A stretch of DNA of 64,000 nucleotides. Source: Flavobacteriaceae bacterium. GTDB lineage: Bacteria > Bacteroidota > Bacteroidia > Flavobacteriales > Flavobacteriaceae. The stretch covers positions 38,273 through 102,272 of the forward strand of contig NVXD01000009.1 in the NCBI GenBank assembly GCA_002746415.1, given 5' to 3'. The position numbers were made by a program, and so were the translations under genes. Shown piece after piece: positions 28,058 to 37,250 of the stretch (position 1 is its first letter; each line of letters begins with the position of its first letter). Below the pieces are notes generated by a model. That model was not told the DNA's origin and did no database searches. It saw only the letters and a list, made by a program, of their open reading frames with translations.

Positions 28058-29799
28058 AAATTGACACGCCAAAAGTACTCCGCACTGACAAGCTTTCAGT
28101 ACAATTGGAAAATGGTTTTCTCCGTTACATTAAATGGGACGGTAAAGAAGTACTGCGAATGGTGTATTATACTGTCCGAGATGAAAACTGGGACGTGATT
28201 CCACAAGAAATTGAAAGTATTGAAATTAACGAAATAGATGAAGGGTTTAAGGTGGAATTAAATGTGAAAACCGTGCATCCTCAAATTGATTTTCTTTGGC
28301 GATGCAAAATTGTTGCAAGGGGGTCGGAACTCACTTTTGATATTCAAGGTGAAGCATTGAGTAACTTTACCCGTAACCGAATTGGTTTATGTATTCTCCA
28401 CCCCATTGAAACTTGTAAAGGAAAAACGGTAACCCTTACGCATGGAAACGGCACAACTTCTCACAATCATTTCCCGAAACACATTAGCCCTAATCAACCT
28501 TTTCAAAACATTTCGACCATGCATTGGGAGCTAGGAAAGGTAACAGTCAACCTGCAATTTAAAGGGGATGTGTTTGAAACCGAAGACCAACGTAATTGGC
28601 TTGATGCTTCGTACAAAACCTATTGTACACCTCTTGAATTACCCTTTCCTGTATTGATGAAAAATGGAGATAAAATACATCAAACTGTACGTTTATCTAT
28701 TAGTTCAGAAGATGATGTTCATGGCATTTCTAAAAAAGATACTTATCAATTACGATTAGGTGATAAGTATTTTCAGCTTCCCCTTCTTGGTTTGGAAGCG
28801 AACACAGAGTATCTCGGAGCGTATTCTTTGGAAAAACTGAAAAGTTTACCTTTAAATCATTTACGGGTAGAAATTCGTTTAAGTCAATCTGATTGGAGAT
28901 TGAGATTAAATCAAAGGTTGCAACAGTCAAGATTACTTAGGCTACCAATTGAACTAGTTGTTTATCCATATAAAAACAATCATCGTAAACTCCTGTGTTT
29001 CCCTTGGCAAGGCCTTCAGATTTCATCAATCATAATCCTTAGCGAAAAAGAAAAGGTTATTTCTCGTTCTAATCTAAAAAATCCATTAAATGACTTTCGG
29101 AAAGCCTTCCCCAATATCTCTATTGGAACTGGTACGGATTTCTTTTTTACAGAATTGAACCGAAATAGGCCCGATACTGAAGGATTGGATTTTTTGAGTT
29201 TTTCTTCGAATGCCCAAATCCATGCTTCTGATGACCTTTCGATTATAGAAACAGCACAAACCTATACCGATGTGCTAGCAACCGCTCACACTTTCGCTCA
29301 AGGACTCCCTATTCATATAAGCCCAGTGACCTTAAAGCCACGTTCTAACCCTAATGCTACGGTCTCCATTTCACTTGAGCAACAACGCCTCAATCGGATC
29401 GATATAAGACAAACTAAACCACTTACTGCTTTATGGTTTTTGACAAGCCTAAAACATTTAGCCCAAGACAAAGCTACTCAAGTTACTTTCTTTCAGACAT
29501 TGGGAGAAGAAGGGGTGTTAATGGCAGACAGGAGATTTGCATTCACAGATTTTTCAATAAAAGAAAATGAATTGTTCCCCATTTTTCATGCCATGGAATT
29601 GCTAGGTAGGTATTCAAATTGGAAATTGTTGCAATGCACTAGTAGCCACCCTTTACTTTTTGAAGGCTTGGTGTTTGAAAAAAATCAAAAACGTGAAGCT
29701 ATTCTTCTTAATTTCACCAATAAAGCAATTAGGTTGCAAGTTGAAGGAGAAAGTTTTGTAGTAAGTGAGAAGGAGTGGAAGGTTATAGCTATCGGATAA
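28054..29799 (+). CDS. apnL: ApnL-like D-apionolactonase
   Basis: The 581-residue cytoplasmic protein has no signal peptide. It has an N-terminal beta-rich part (VQLENGFLRYIKWDGKEVLR, RNRIGLCILHPIE, NWLDASYKTYCTPLELP) and a C-terminal half resembling a TIM barrel plus cap. I recognise it as resembling D-apionolactonase, which opens D-apionolactone to D-apionate, but mainly because the genes around it match the other three steps of the pathway. It is translationally coupled to the binding protein (4-base overlap) and ends 1 base before the convergent AraC gene. If the pathway reading is wrong, this is an uncharacterised enzyme of sugar metabolism. Confidence 0.65.
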   Translation: MKIDTPKVLRTDKLSVQLENGFLRYIKWDGKEVLRMVYYTVRDENWDVIPQEIESIEINEIDEGFKVELNVKTVHPQIDFLWRCKIVARGSELTFDIQGEALSNFTRNRIGLCILHPIETCKGKTVTLTHGNGTTSHNHFPKHISPNQPFQNISTMHWELGKVTVNLQFKGDVFETEDQRNWLDASYKTYCTPLELPFPVLMKNGDKIHQTVRLSISSEDDVHGISKKDTYQLRLGDKYFQLPLLGLEANTEYLGAYSLEKLKSLPLNHLRVEIRLSQSDWRLRLNQRLQQSRLLRLPIELVVYPYKNNHRKLLCFPWQGLQISSIIILSEKEKVISRSNLKNPLNDFRKAFPNISIGTGTDFFFTELNRNRPDTEGLDFLSFSSNAQIHASDDLSIIETAQTYTDVLATAHTFAQGLPIHISPVTLKPRSNPNATVSISLEQQRLNRIDIRQTKPLTALWFLTSLKHLAQDKATQVTFFQTLGEEGVLMADRRFAFTDFSIKENELFPIFHAMELLGRYSNWKLLQCTSSHPLLFEGLVFEKNQKREAILLNFTNKAIRLQVEGESFVVSEKEWKVIAIG

Positions 29800-29800
29800 C

Positions 29801-30670
29801 TTACCACCTTACTACATTTAGTTCAGTAGAAGATTTATAAGTAGAAGGATTGACTCCAACTATTTTTTTGAAGGTCCTACTAAAATATGCAGGATTATTG
29901 AACCCAGATTCATAACATGCCTCCTGTACATTATTGTTTTTAAGTAGTAGTTCACAAGCATAAGAGATACGGATTTCATTTAATGTTTGTTTAAAATGTT
30001 TTAATGTTCGGCTTTTGTAATATCTGCAAAAAGAAGTAACGGTCATGTTCACCATATCTGCTACTTCCTGTACCGAGATGTCTTCCTTAAAGTTATCTTG
30101 CAAGTATAGACGGACAATTGCCATTCTTGATTCATCTAATGCTGATTGAGGGTGTGTGTTTTTTAGTGATAACACTTCGCAATCCTCTTCTGCGCTGAGT
30201 ATATTCAGAATTTCTAATAAGTCAAATAATTGACGGATGTTTTGACGAGAAGAAATTCCTGAGAGAAGAAGCTTGCACTTATCTTTTTGTTTTATATTAA
30301 ATTTAAGTCCATTTTTTGACTTAAAAAGCAATTTATTAATTGCTTTTAGTTCAGGAGCTTTAAAGAAGGTTTCACCCAAAAAACCCTTTTTAAACTGAAC
30401 AACTAAACCCGAGGGAATCTCCTCATTATAATTATGGTTCTCTGATTTAAAAAGAACATGAGGGAAATTACTTCCTAACAACACTAAATCTCCTTCGTTA
30501 AAAGTATAGAATCGATTCCCCATAATGCCTGAAACTGCCCCTTTTTGAAAGAATATGATTTCGATATCTTCGTGATAATGCCAGCGTGTATTAAGGTCAA
30601 AGGGTTCTTCCTTAATGACAAAAGAACAATGTTTTTGGGTGTTAATGTCTCTGAAGGCAATAGTTTCCAT
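29801..30670 (-). CDS. AraC-family transcriptional regulator with cupin sensor domain
   Basis: The 289-residue product has an N-terminal cupin-like ligand domain (RWHYHEDIEIIFFQKG, FNEGDLVLLGSNFPHVL) and a C-terminal double helix-turn-helix (ISVQEVADMVNMTVTSFCRYY; NNVQEACYESGFNNPAYFSRTFK). It is convergent with the lactonase gene and divergent from the TIM-barrel gene, so it sits between the two halves of the pathway and is the obvious local regulator of both. The inducer may be apiose or a pathway intermediate; this is inference from position. Confidence 0.92.
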   Translation of the reverse strand: METIAFRDINTQKHCSFVIKEEPFDLNTRWHYHEDIEIIFFQKGAVSGIMGNRFYTFNEGDLVLLGSNFPHVLFKSENHNYNEEIPSGLVVQFKKGFLGETFFKAPELKAINKLLFKSKNGLKFNIKQKDKCKLLLSGISSRQNIRQLFDLLEILNILSAEEDCEVLSLKNTHPQSALDESRMAIVRLYLQDNFKEDISVQEVADMVNMTVTSFCRYYKSRTLKHFKQTLNEIRISYACELLLKNNNVQEACYESGFNNPAYFSRTFKKIVGVNPSTYKSSTELNVVRW

Positions 30671-31092
30671 AATCTTTTAGTATTTGGATATTACAGTAAT
30701 AATGTACAAAATATTACTGATTAAGATTGAATAAAACGCATCAACAAAGTAAATGCTTAGTTCTAATGTTTGGGAAAATAGTAAACAGCCATAACAAAAA
30801 CAAGACAATGATTTAATATGGATAATTTCGGTCAACTTCGTGCTAATTATGTGTAGTCGCTTGGCAGTAAGTCAAAAATATCCTTGATATAAAGTATTTG
30901 GGTGGCTACTGAATCATGTTTTATTAATGAATAAAAATCCATCTAGCAACATGGTTTACTGAAAAAAATGAGGTCATTGTTATATGGTAGACAAAAATGT
31001 TTACTACCTGCGATAGTTTTTCGAAAAATAAGTGCAATTCAAGGGTAATCCAGTGAAAGCTTTGCTAGCACCTCTAGACTATCTTTGAAAAT
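30671..31092. promoter_or_regulatory. Divergent control region between araC-like gene and apnC-like gene
   Basis: This 422-base gap has no open frame. On the plus strand TATCTTTG (31080-31087) matches the -7 box, with TTTG at 31061-31064 as a slightly short-spaced -33 box. If used, transcription would begin at or near the ATG at 31093, giving an almost leaderless message. No strong matching promoter was found for the minus-strand regulator gene. Confidence 0.4.
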
Positions 31093-31902
31093 ATGGATTT
31101 AGGTATTAGTACTTTTGCTTTTGCGTGGGCAATTGGAGTGGAGGGGCAAGTTCCTGAGCATCCCATGACTGCTATGGATTTTGTTAAAAAGGCAAAATTT
31201 TTGGGGCTAGACAGGGTGCAATTTGGAGATAACCTACCCCTACATCTACTTCAAGAAGATGAATTACAACAATTATCCGATTTTTCAAAGCAGGAAAATA
31301 TTAAGGTAGAAGTCGGTACTAGAGGCTTGTTATATAATCATGTCCAAATCTATTTGAAAATTTCTGAACAATTTGGTTCCCCTTTTCTCAGAATAGTGAT
31401 AGATGACAAAAATTATCAACCAGACATAAATGAAGTTGTTGAAACGGTGAAAAAGTTACTTCCGTCACTACGGAAAAAAAACATCAAACTTGCCATTGAA
31501 AATCATGACAGGTTTAAAGCACTTGAATTTGTGGAAATCGTAGAACGTACTGATCCAGAATGGGTCGGTATTTGTTTAGATCCTATTAACTCATTAGGGG
31601 CAGACCAAAGCATTGGGGAGATACTCCTTGATTTAGCACCATATACTTTTAATTTGCATATAAAGGACTATTCAATTAAAAGAAAGTGGCACAATATGGG
31701 TTTTGATACCATTGGAACTCCAGCTGGAAAAGGGCTAATGCCTATAAAAAAAATTTTTGAAATATTGGAATTACACAAAAAATGCTACAGTGCCTCTCTG
31801 GAACTTTGGCCGGCCCCTAAAGAAAATATTGAAGAAACTGTCATTATAGAAGCCCGATGGGTGGAAGAAAGCATTTTTTATTTAAAATCACTTTTATCAT
31901 AA
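31093..31902 (+). CDS. apnC: TIM-barrel sugar isomerase-like enzyme, ApnC-like 3-oxo-isoapionate decarboxylase
   Basis: The 269-residue product has the xylose isomerase/AP-endonuclease-like TIM-barrel fold. Likely metal ligands are in the expected places: Glu136 (AIENHD), Asp163 (CLDPINS), His189 (NLHIKD) and Glu237 (SLELWP). Such proteins are usually annotated sugar phosphate isomerase/epimerase. In the characterised D-apiose pathway a member of this superfamily, ApnC, decarboxylates 3-oxo-isoapionate to L-erythrulose. The assignment rests on the adjoining ApnO-like and ApsD-like genes, 5 bases apart each. A simple isomerase role remains possible. Confidence 0.65.
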   Translation: MDLGISTFAFAWAIGVEGQVPEHPMTAMDFVKKAKFLGLDRVQFGDNLPLHLLQEDELQQLSDFSKQENIKVEVGTRGLLYNHVQIYLKISEQFGSPFLRIVIDDKNYQPDINEVVETVKKLLPSLRKKNIKLAIENHDRFKALEFVEIVERTDPEWVGICLDPINSLGADQSIGEILLDLAPYTFNLHIKDYSIKRKWHNMGFDTIGTPAGKGLMPIKKIFEILELHKKCYSASLELWPAPKENIEETVIIEARWVEESIFYLKSLLS

Positions 31903-31907
31903 ATTTC

Positions 31908-32735
31908 ATGAACAAAATAGTATTAGTAGGAGCAGGTGGAAAAATGGGTATGCGTTGTACCAATAATTTGATTAATTCAGATTATGATATTGATTATTTG
32001 GAAATTTCCAAGGATGCGATTGAACAGCTTCGTAGAACGGGGGTCGAAATAAGTGACCCAGAAACAGCATTGTCCGATGCGGATATTGTAATATTAGCAG
32101 TACCAGATGTAGCCATTAAGACTGTTTCTAAAGATGTGATTCCCAAAATGAAACCTGGTTCCATGGTGGTTTGCCTCGATCCGGCAGCTCCTTTAGCAGG
32201 ACACTTGACTCACCGAGAAGATTTGGTGTATTACATTACCCATCCTTCCCATCCTTCAGTATTCAATTGGGAGTATAACAAAGAAGCACACTTTGACTAT
32301 TATGGGGGTATAGCCGCCAAACAAACTGTTGTTTCAGCCATTATGCATGGTACTCATGAGGATTTTAAAAAGGGAGACGACTTAACCCGTGTTATTTTTC
32401 AACCCGTAACTAAAAATCATAAAATTACTTTAGAACAAATGGCAATTTTAGAGCCAGGTTTTAGCGAAACTCTAAGTTCAACTTGCATCAAAAAAATACG
32501 GGATGCTATGGATGTGGTAATTTCCAAAGGTGTGCCGGAAGAAGCAGCCCGAGATTTTATTTTGGGCCATATCAATATTCAGTTAGCTGTACTTTTTGGA
32601 GAATTGCCTATTAAATTTTCAGATGCGGCTATAAAAGCTATGGAACGTGCTGAGAGTATTTTATTCAAAGAAGGTTGGGAAGCAATTTTTGAAATGGACG
32701 ATATTAGAGCTCAAATCAAGGCAATTACTGAATAA
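31908..32735 (+). CDS. apnO: ApnO-like D-apionate oxidoisomerase (phosphogluconate dehydrogenase C-terminal family)
   Basis: The frame extends back to 31857, but the ATG at 31908 begins directly before the Rossmann motif (KIVLVGAGGKMGMRC) and avoids overlapping the upstream gene; it gives 275 residues. The N-terminal NAD-binding domain (DADIVILAVPDVAIKTV) is followed by an all-helical domain of the PGDH_C type (THPSHPSVFN, ILEPGFSETLSSTCIKKIRDAMD). ApnO uses NAD to oxidise and rearrange D-apionate to 3-oxo-isoapionate. The match to this unusual domain combination beside the other pathway genes is the strongest single pointer to apiose metabolism. Confidence 0.7.
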   Translation: MNKIVLVGAGGKMGMRCTNNLINSDYDIDYLEISKDAIEQLRRTGVEISDPETALSDADIVILAVPDVAIKTVSKDVIPKMKPGSMVVCLDPAAPLAGHLTHREDLVYYITHPSHPSVFNWEYNKEAHFDYYGGIAAKQTVVSAIMHGTHEDFKKGDDLTRVIFQPVTKNHKITLEQMAILEPGFSETLSSTCIKKIRDAMDVVISKGVPEEAARDFILGHINIQLAVLFGELPIKFSDAAIKAMERAESILFKEGWEAIFEMDDIRAQIKAITE

Positions 32736-32740
32736 AAGAG

Positions 32741-33784
32741 ATGAAGAAGTTACGGTTCGCAATATTAGGGACAGGTTATTGGTCACAGTTTCAGTTAGGG
32801 GCTTGGCAAGAACTAAAAGGTGTGGAATGTGTAGCGGTTTATAACCGCACCAAGTCCAAGGCAGAAGCCCTTGCTTCTAGGTTTGGAATTCCATCAGTTT
32901 ATGATGACCTGGATGCTCTTTTTAATAAAGAAGAATTGGATTTCATAGATATAATTACGGATGTTAATACCCATTCCAAATTCACCAAAATGGCCGCTAA
33001 TCGGGGAATTAATATTATTTGCCAAAAGCCTATGGCTCCTGATTTTGAAACAGCAAAGAGCATGATGCGAGTAACCCAGAAAGCCGGTGTCAAATTTTAT
33101 GTGCACGAAAACTACCGTTGGCAACCCCAGTTTCGGAGAGTGAAATCCATATTAGATTCGGGTATAATTGGCAAACCTTTTCGGTGCAAAACCGCTTTTA
33201 ATACGGCTTTTCCGGTATTTAAAACGCAACCGTTTTTGTCGAAATTGAACCATTTTGCACTTACAGATCAAGGGTCCCACCAATTTGATGTTTTGCGATA
33301 TTTATTTGGCGAAGCTGAATCTTTGTATTGTCAAATCCAGACAGTTAATTCCACTATTAAAGGGGAGGATGTTGCTACCACACTACTTAAAATGAATAGT
33401 GGAGTGGTATGTGTACAAGAAATATCCTTTAGTTCTCTCCTTGAAAAAGAAATTTTTCCTCAAACAACTTTACTTATAGAAGGAAGCAAAGGGAGTATTA
33501 AGTTAGGTGTAGATTTTGAATTAAGCATCACTACACTAGACGGGACAACTAAAGAGATAGTGCCTATGCGATCCTACCCTTGGCAAACTGATAGGTTAAA
33601 GCCGGAACCACAGAGTATTGTAAAAATTAACAATGATATACTAAAAGATATTCGTGGTATTAGTAAGTCAGAAAATACGGGGTCAGACAATTTTGAAACT
33701 GTAAAACTGGTTTGGGCAGCATATGAATCGGCACTTGAGAATAAAGTTGTCAATATGAGTAGTTTCGGGAGCACTCTATTTTAA
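32741..33784 (+). CDS. apsD: Gfo/Idh/MocA-family oxidoreductase, ApsD-like D-apiose dehydrogenase
   Basis: The 347-residue product has an N-terminal Rossmann fold (RFAILGTGYWSQFQLGAW), the family's EKP motif changed to CQKPMA, and the C-terminal substrate domain (HENYRWQPQFRRV, LTDQGSHQFDVLRYLFGE). ApsD oxidises D-apiose to D-apionolactone with NAD, the first intracellular step. The start is 5 bases after the ApnO-like stop, so the two are co-transcribed. Gfo/Idh/MocA proteins have many substrates, and the specific name relies on context. Confidence 0.7.
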   Translation: MKKLRFAILGTGYWSQFQLGAWQELKGVECVAVYNRTKSKAEALASRFGIPSVYDDLDALFNKEELDFIDIITDVNTHSKFTKMAANRGINIICQKPMAPDFETAKSMMRVTQKAGVKFYVHENYRWQPQFRRVKSILDSGIIGKPFRCKTAFNTAFPVFKTQPFLSKLNHFALTDQGSHQFDVLRYLFGEAESLYCQIQTVNSTIKGEDVATTLLKMNSGVVCVQEISFSSLLEKEIFPQTTLLIEGSKGSIKLGVDFELSITTLDGTTKEIVPMRSYPWQTDRLKPEPQSIVKINNDILKDIRGISKSENTGSDNFETVKLVWAAYESALENKVVNMSSFGSTLF

Positions 33785-33812
33785 AAATGCATAAAAACAC
33801 TAAATTAATTAT

Positions 33813-34517
33813 ATGAAATTAAACCTTTTTTTACTAGCAGGAATGATTACTATTACTGGGTTGGCACAAGACAATAGCCATTTGAATGAGCATAATATCG
33901 CAACCATTATTAGAACAGAAATACCACCAATAATTGATGGTGAAATGGATAATATTTGGGAATCTTCCAGCACTAATTTGATTGATAATATAATTGAAGG
34001 GATTGTTTCAGATTCTCAAGATCTTTCGGCGAAATGGAGCGGTCTTTGGTCAGATACTCACCTCTATATATTTGTTACTGTCACTGATGATAAAAAGCTG
34101 ATGGATAGTCCTCCAGAACATAGTTATTTTGATGATCAAATTGAGATATTTATAACTACAGATAATAAAAAACCTAAGGATTATTGGAACCCTAAAAACA
34201 ATAACACTTACGCGTTTGAAAACCCACGAGGTGGGTCCAGCAAAGAATCTCATAAGAGTAGTGTTGGACATATATATGGTCAAAAAGAAACCTATACTGG
34301 GTGGACACTTGAACTTGCTATTCCATTTAAAGATTGGGGAATAAACCCAAAAGAAGGACATAAAATTGGTATTGATATTCAAGTGAACGATGATGATATT
34401 TCCGATAAAAAGAATTCAAATGCACGTGATGCTAAAATTTCTTGGAATTCTCTTACTGATGATAAGGGAGGTGTTGCTTTTAACCCATTGCTGCAAGGCA
34501 CGGCTATTTTTAAATAA
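33813..34517 (+). CDS. Secreted CBM9-like carbohydrate-binding protein
   Basis: The 234-residue product has a Sec signal (LLAGMITITGLAQ) followed by a single family-9 carbohydrate-binding domain (PPIIDGEMDNIWESS, AKWSGLWSDTHLYIFVTVTDD, FDDQIEIFITTDN, YTGWTLELAIPFKDWG, IGIDIQVNDDD). It carries no catalytic domain, so it probably binds released sugars or glycan in the periplasm or outside. It is 28 bases after the dehydrogenase gene and closes the operon; a strong hairpin follows at 34598-34639. Confidence 0.88.
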   Translation: MKLNLFLLAGMITITGLAQDNSHLNEHNIATIIRTEIPPIIDGEMDNIWESSSTNLIDNIIEGIVSDSQDLSAKWSGLWSDTHLYIFVTVTDDKKLMDSPPEHSYFDDQIEIFITTDNKKPKDYWNPKNNNTYAFENPRGGSSKESHKSSVGHIYGQKETYTGWTLELAIPFKDWGINPKEGHKIGIDIQVNDDDISDKKNSNARDAKISWNSLTDDKGGVAFNPLLQGTAIFK

Positions 34518-34597
34518 ATATAAAATTTCACAAAAAGAATCAGCAAAGTGTAGCATTTTGGAACCTGGTTTGTCCAGTTAAAATAGGCAAAACTGCA

Positions 34598-34639
34598 AAA
34601 TTTATTCAATCTCAATTATCAATGAGATTGAATAAATTT
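34598..34639 (+). terminator. Strong hairpin terminating the apiose unit
   Basis: A perfect 17-bp stem (34598-34614 with 34623-34639) encloses an 8-base loop and is followed by a T-rich stretch. It is symmetric enough to stop transcription from either side. Confidence 0.7.
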
Positions 34640-34812
34640 GATTATAATATTTTTGCTGACCCTATTTGCGATATTTCATCACCTTCATTTTTTTCTACTC
34701 ACCGAATTGCTCCTTATTTTGGAAAGGACGGTCAAAGTGAACCACTAAAAACGGATGAAAGTGAGCATAGTAAACTAAGTGCTTAAAATCGATTCCATTG
34801 TGGTTAAATTTA

Positions 34813-35541
34813 CTATTTATTTTTCAATTTTTTTCGCATTGATTCTCCTTTGATATTTATTCTGTGTGCTGTATGAACAAGTCTATCTAAGATTGCATCT
34901 GCGATGGTTTGTTCCCCAATTATTTCATGCCATGCTTCTACAGGTAGTTGAGAGGCGATTATAGTTGATTTTTTTCCATGTCTGTCTTCAATGATTTCCA
35001 TAAAGGAGTGTCTATTAATGTTGTCCAGGCCTTTAAGTCCAAAGTCGTCAATGATGAGCAGGTCTTGTTTTTCGAGTTTATTTATTTGCTTTATATAAGA
35101 GCCATCTGCTTTTGATATTTTAAGCATGGTAAAGAGTTTGGTGGTGTTGAAGTACATCACTTTGTAACCTAATGAACAGGCCTGATGCCCTATGGCGGAA
35201 GCCATATAACTTTTACCTGCACCAGTACTTCCTGTAATTAGTATATTTTCTTTCTGTTTTATAAAATCGCAGCTGGCAAAACGGTTTATCTGATTTTTAT
35301 CAATGTTACGATCCAGACCATAATCAATATTTTCCATAAAGGCACTATACCTAAAGCGGGCGGTTTTGGTAAGGCGTTCTATCTTTCGATTCTGCCTATC
35401 GTCCCATTCACATTGCATCAAATAAGCGATCAACTCATCATTAGTATAGTCGATACTCTGTGAGGATAGACTGGTATTGAAGGCTCTAAACATTCCGTGG
35501 AACCTTAATTGTTTCATCTGTTCTAATGTTTGTGTATTCAT
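34813..35541 (-). CDS. istB: IS21 transposition helper ATPase
   Basis: The 242-residue product is a DnaA/AAA+-like ATPase with Walker A GSTGAGKSYMASAIG and Walker B LLIIDDFGLKG, plus the C-terminal HRINIKGESMRKK typical of IstB. It remodels target DNA and stimulates the IstA transposase. It follows istA after 24 bases. A shifted-frame relic of its 3' end is found again at 45762-45812. Confidence 0.96.
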   Translation of the reverse strand: MNTQTLEQMKQLRFHGMFRAFNTSLSSQSIDYTNDELIAYLMQCEWDDRQNRKIERLTKTARFRYSAFMENIDYGLDRNIDKNQINRFASCDFIKQKENILITGSTGAGKSYMASAIGHQACSLGYKVMYFNTTKLFTMLKISKADGSYIKQINKLEKQDLLIIDDFGLKGLDNINRHSFMEIIEDRHGKKSTIIASQLPVEAWHEIIGEQTIADAILDRLVHTAHRINIKGESMRKKLKNK

Positions 35542-35565
35542 ATTTGTAGTTTTAATGTTTCTATT

Positions 35566-37110
35566 TTATTTGTAATAATGACCTCCCCTGATATTACTAT
35601 GGTTGGGCATATCGATTTCTGATTCAATGTTCTCATCTAAAGAATCCCATCCTTTATCAAGGATACGCTCGATGATATTGTAATTGTACGCTCCGTAGTC
35701 CGATGCCCTTTTACAGGCGTTGTCTAGACGTAGGTTACCTACTTTTTTTGCCAAGTGCAGTATGCCCAAACATGATTTATAGGATTGTTCAGGGTGTTGT
35801 TTCTTGTCGAGTATCTTGATGATATATCCCTTGCAGTTATCTCCTATATGACCAGCCCAAGCAATAAACTTCTCAGAACTCCATTCACTTATAAACTGAT
35901 GGTGAGAGGGCATGTGTTCTTTTAGCGTGGTGTAGGTATATTTTTTTCTTTCCCTTGGGTGAGCTGCTATGCGTTCTAGTTTATGGAATATCTCTACCAG
36001 ACTATCAGAATAGATGATCTTAATGCGTTTTCCTATATGCGCATAAGGCACGCTATAGTAATGTTTGTCTTTGCTTAAGTAGATATGGCTATTCTTGTGT
36101 ACGGTGCCTTTGGCGTATGATTTAATCTCGTACTTTTTTAAGGGCAGGGGTTTAAGTTCTTGTTTTTCTACTTCCTCGAACAAAGAATGACGAGAGTACT
36201 CCCTTCCTCTGAAAGGCATCTTGTTATGAGTGTCCAAGAGATTGAGTACGGCTTTGTTGATATCAGAGATACTGTGGAAGGTCTGATGGCGCAATGGAGC
36301 AAAGACCCGTGTATAAATAATACGCACAGCATTCTCAACTATTGCCTTGTCTCTAGGCTTATAAGCTCTGGTGGGCAGTACAGCCGTTTCGTAGTATTCA
36401 GCAAAATCAGCGAAGGTCTCATTGACCTTTGGTTCGTAACGGCTACTCTTGGTAACTGCCGATTTAAGGTTATCGGGAACTAAGGCATCAGGAACGCCTC
36501 CATAGAACCAAAATGCATTTTCCACGCAAGCTATAAAATCTTCTTTCTTTTGGCTGGCACGAGCCTCTACATAGGTGTATTGGCTACTACCCAGTACACA
36601 TACAAATACCTCAAGGTCTTGTAATTCACCTGTATGACGATCTACAATGGTGAGTTTCTTTCCTGTATAATCAATAAACAGCTTATCACCTGCTTTATGG
36701 GTAAAGTGCATCACGGGCGATACTTCTTTAGTCCACTCATTATACCAATACCTGAACTGTGATAACTTAAAGCCGTCAGGATGTTTTGTGTAATACTCCT
36801 GCCAAAGTAATTGTTTGGTTACTCCTGTTTTACGAAGTTCTTTATCAAAATAGGGAAAGTACTTTTCTAAAGTTAATAACTGCTCGCTCCTGGGCTTTTG
36901 GTCAGACTTGAACAACTTGTGTAATTCTTCCAAGGTCATTGCTGTGACCTCATAACTGGTAAGCTGGTAACGCTTAAAAAAGTCTATGTACTTAGTGATG
37001 GTGTTGCGCGATAGTCCTAACCTTGAACTGATCTGACGCTTGCTTACACCCTGACAATATAACTTGAAAATCTGTTTTACTTTTCGCATCTCTATTTGTT
37101 TGTTGGCCAT
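35566..37110 (-). CDS. istA: IS21 transposase
   Basis: The 514-residue DDE transposase has an N-terminal helix-turn-helix (GVSKRQISSRLGLSRNTITKY) and an integrase core containing KLFIDYTGKKLTIVD, then PDALVPDNLKSAV and KAIVENAVRIIYT, followed by a C-terminal beta domain (YSVPYAHIGKRIKI). The frame is intact, so the element could still be active. Confidence 0.96.
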   Translation of the reverse strand: MANKQIEMRKVKQIFKLYCQGVSKRQISSRLGLSRNTITKYIDFFKRYQLTSYEVTAMTLEELHKLFKSDQKPRSEQLLTLEKYFPYFDKELRKTGVTKQLLWQEYYTKHPDGFKLSQFRYWYNEWTKEVSPVMHFTHKAGDKLFIDYTGKKLTIVDRHTGELQDLEVFVCVLGSSQYTYVEARASQKKEDFIACVENAFWFYGGVPDALVPDNLKSAVTKSSRYEPKVNETFADFAEYYETAVLPTRAYKPRDKAIVENAVRIIYTRVFAPLRHQTFHSISDINKAVLNLLDTHNKMPFRGREYSRHSLFEEVEKQELKPLPLKKYEIKSYAKGTVHKNSHIYLSKDKHYYSVPYAHIGKRIKIIYSDSLVEIFHKLERIAAHPRERKKYTYTTLKEHMPSHHQFISEWSSEKFIAWAGHIGDNCKGYIIKILDKKQHPEQSYKSCLGILHLAKKVGNLRLDNACKRASDYGAYNYNIIERILDKGWDSLDENIESEIDMPNHSNIRGGHYYK

Positions 37111-37165
37111 TGTCTTTTTAACAAAAAAAGACCTTTGGCTTTTACAAATAGAATCGACTTTTTTA

Positions 37166-37250
37166 GTGGTTCACTTTCACCCGTTTTAGGTGGTTCACTT
37201 TCATCCGTTTTGGGTGGCTCACTTTAGTCCGTTTTTAGTGGTATACTATA
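37166..37250. repeat. Four 24-bp iterons at the istA end of the IS21 element
   Basis: The core GTGGTTCACTTT recurs exactly every 24 bases at 37166 and 37190 and with changes at 37214 (GTGGCTCACTTT) and 37238 (GTGGTATACTAT), each followed by a CCGTTTT-like block. These are likely transposase-binding sites. Confidence 0.8.
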
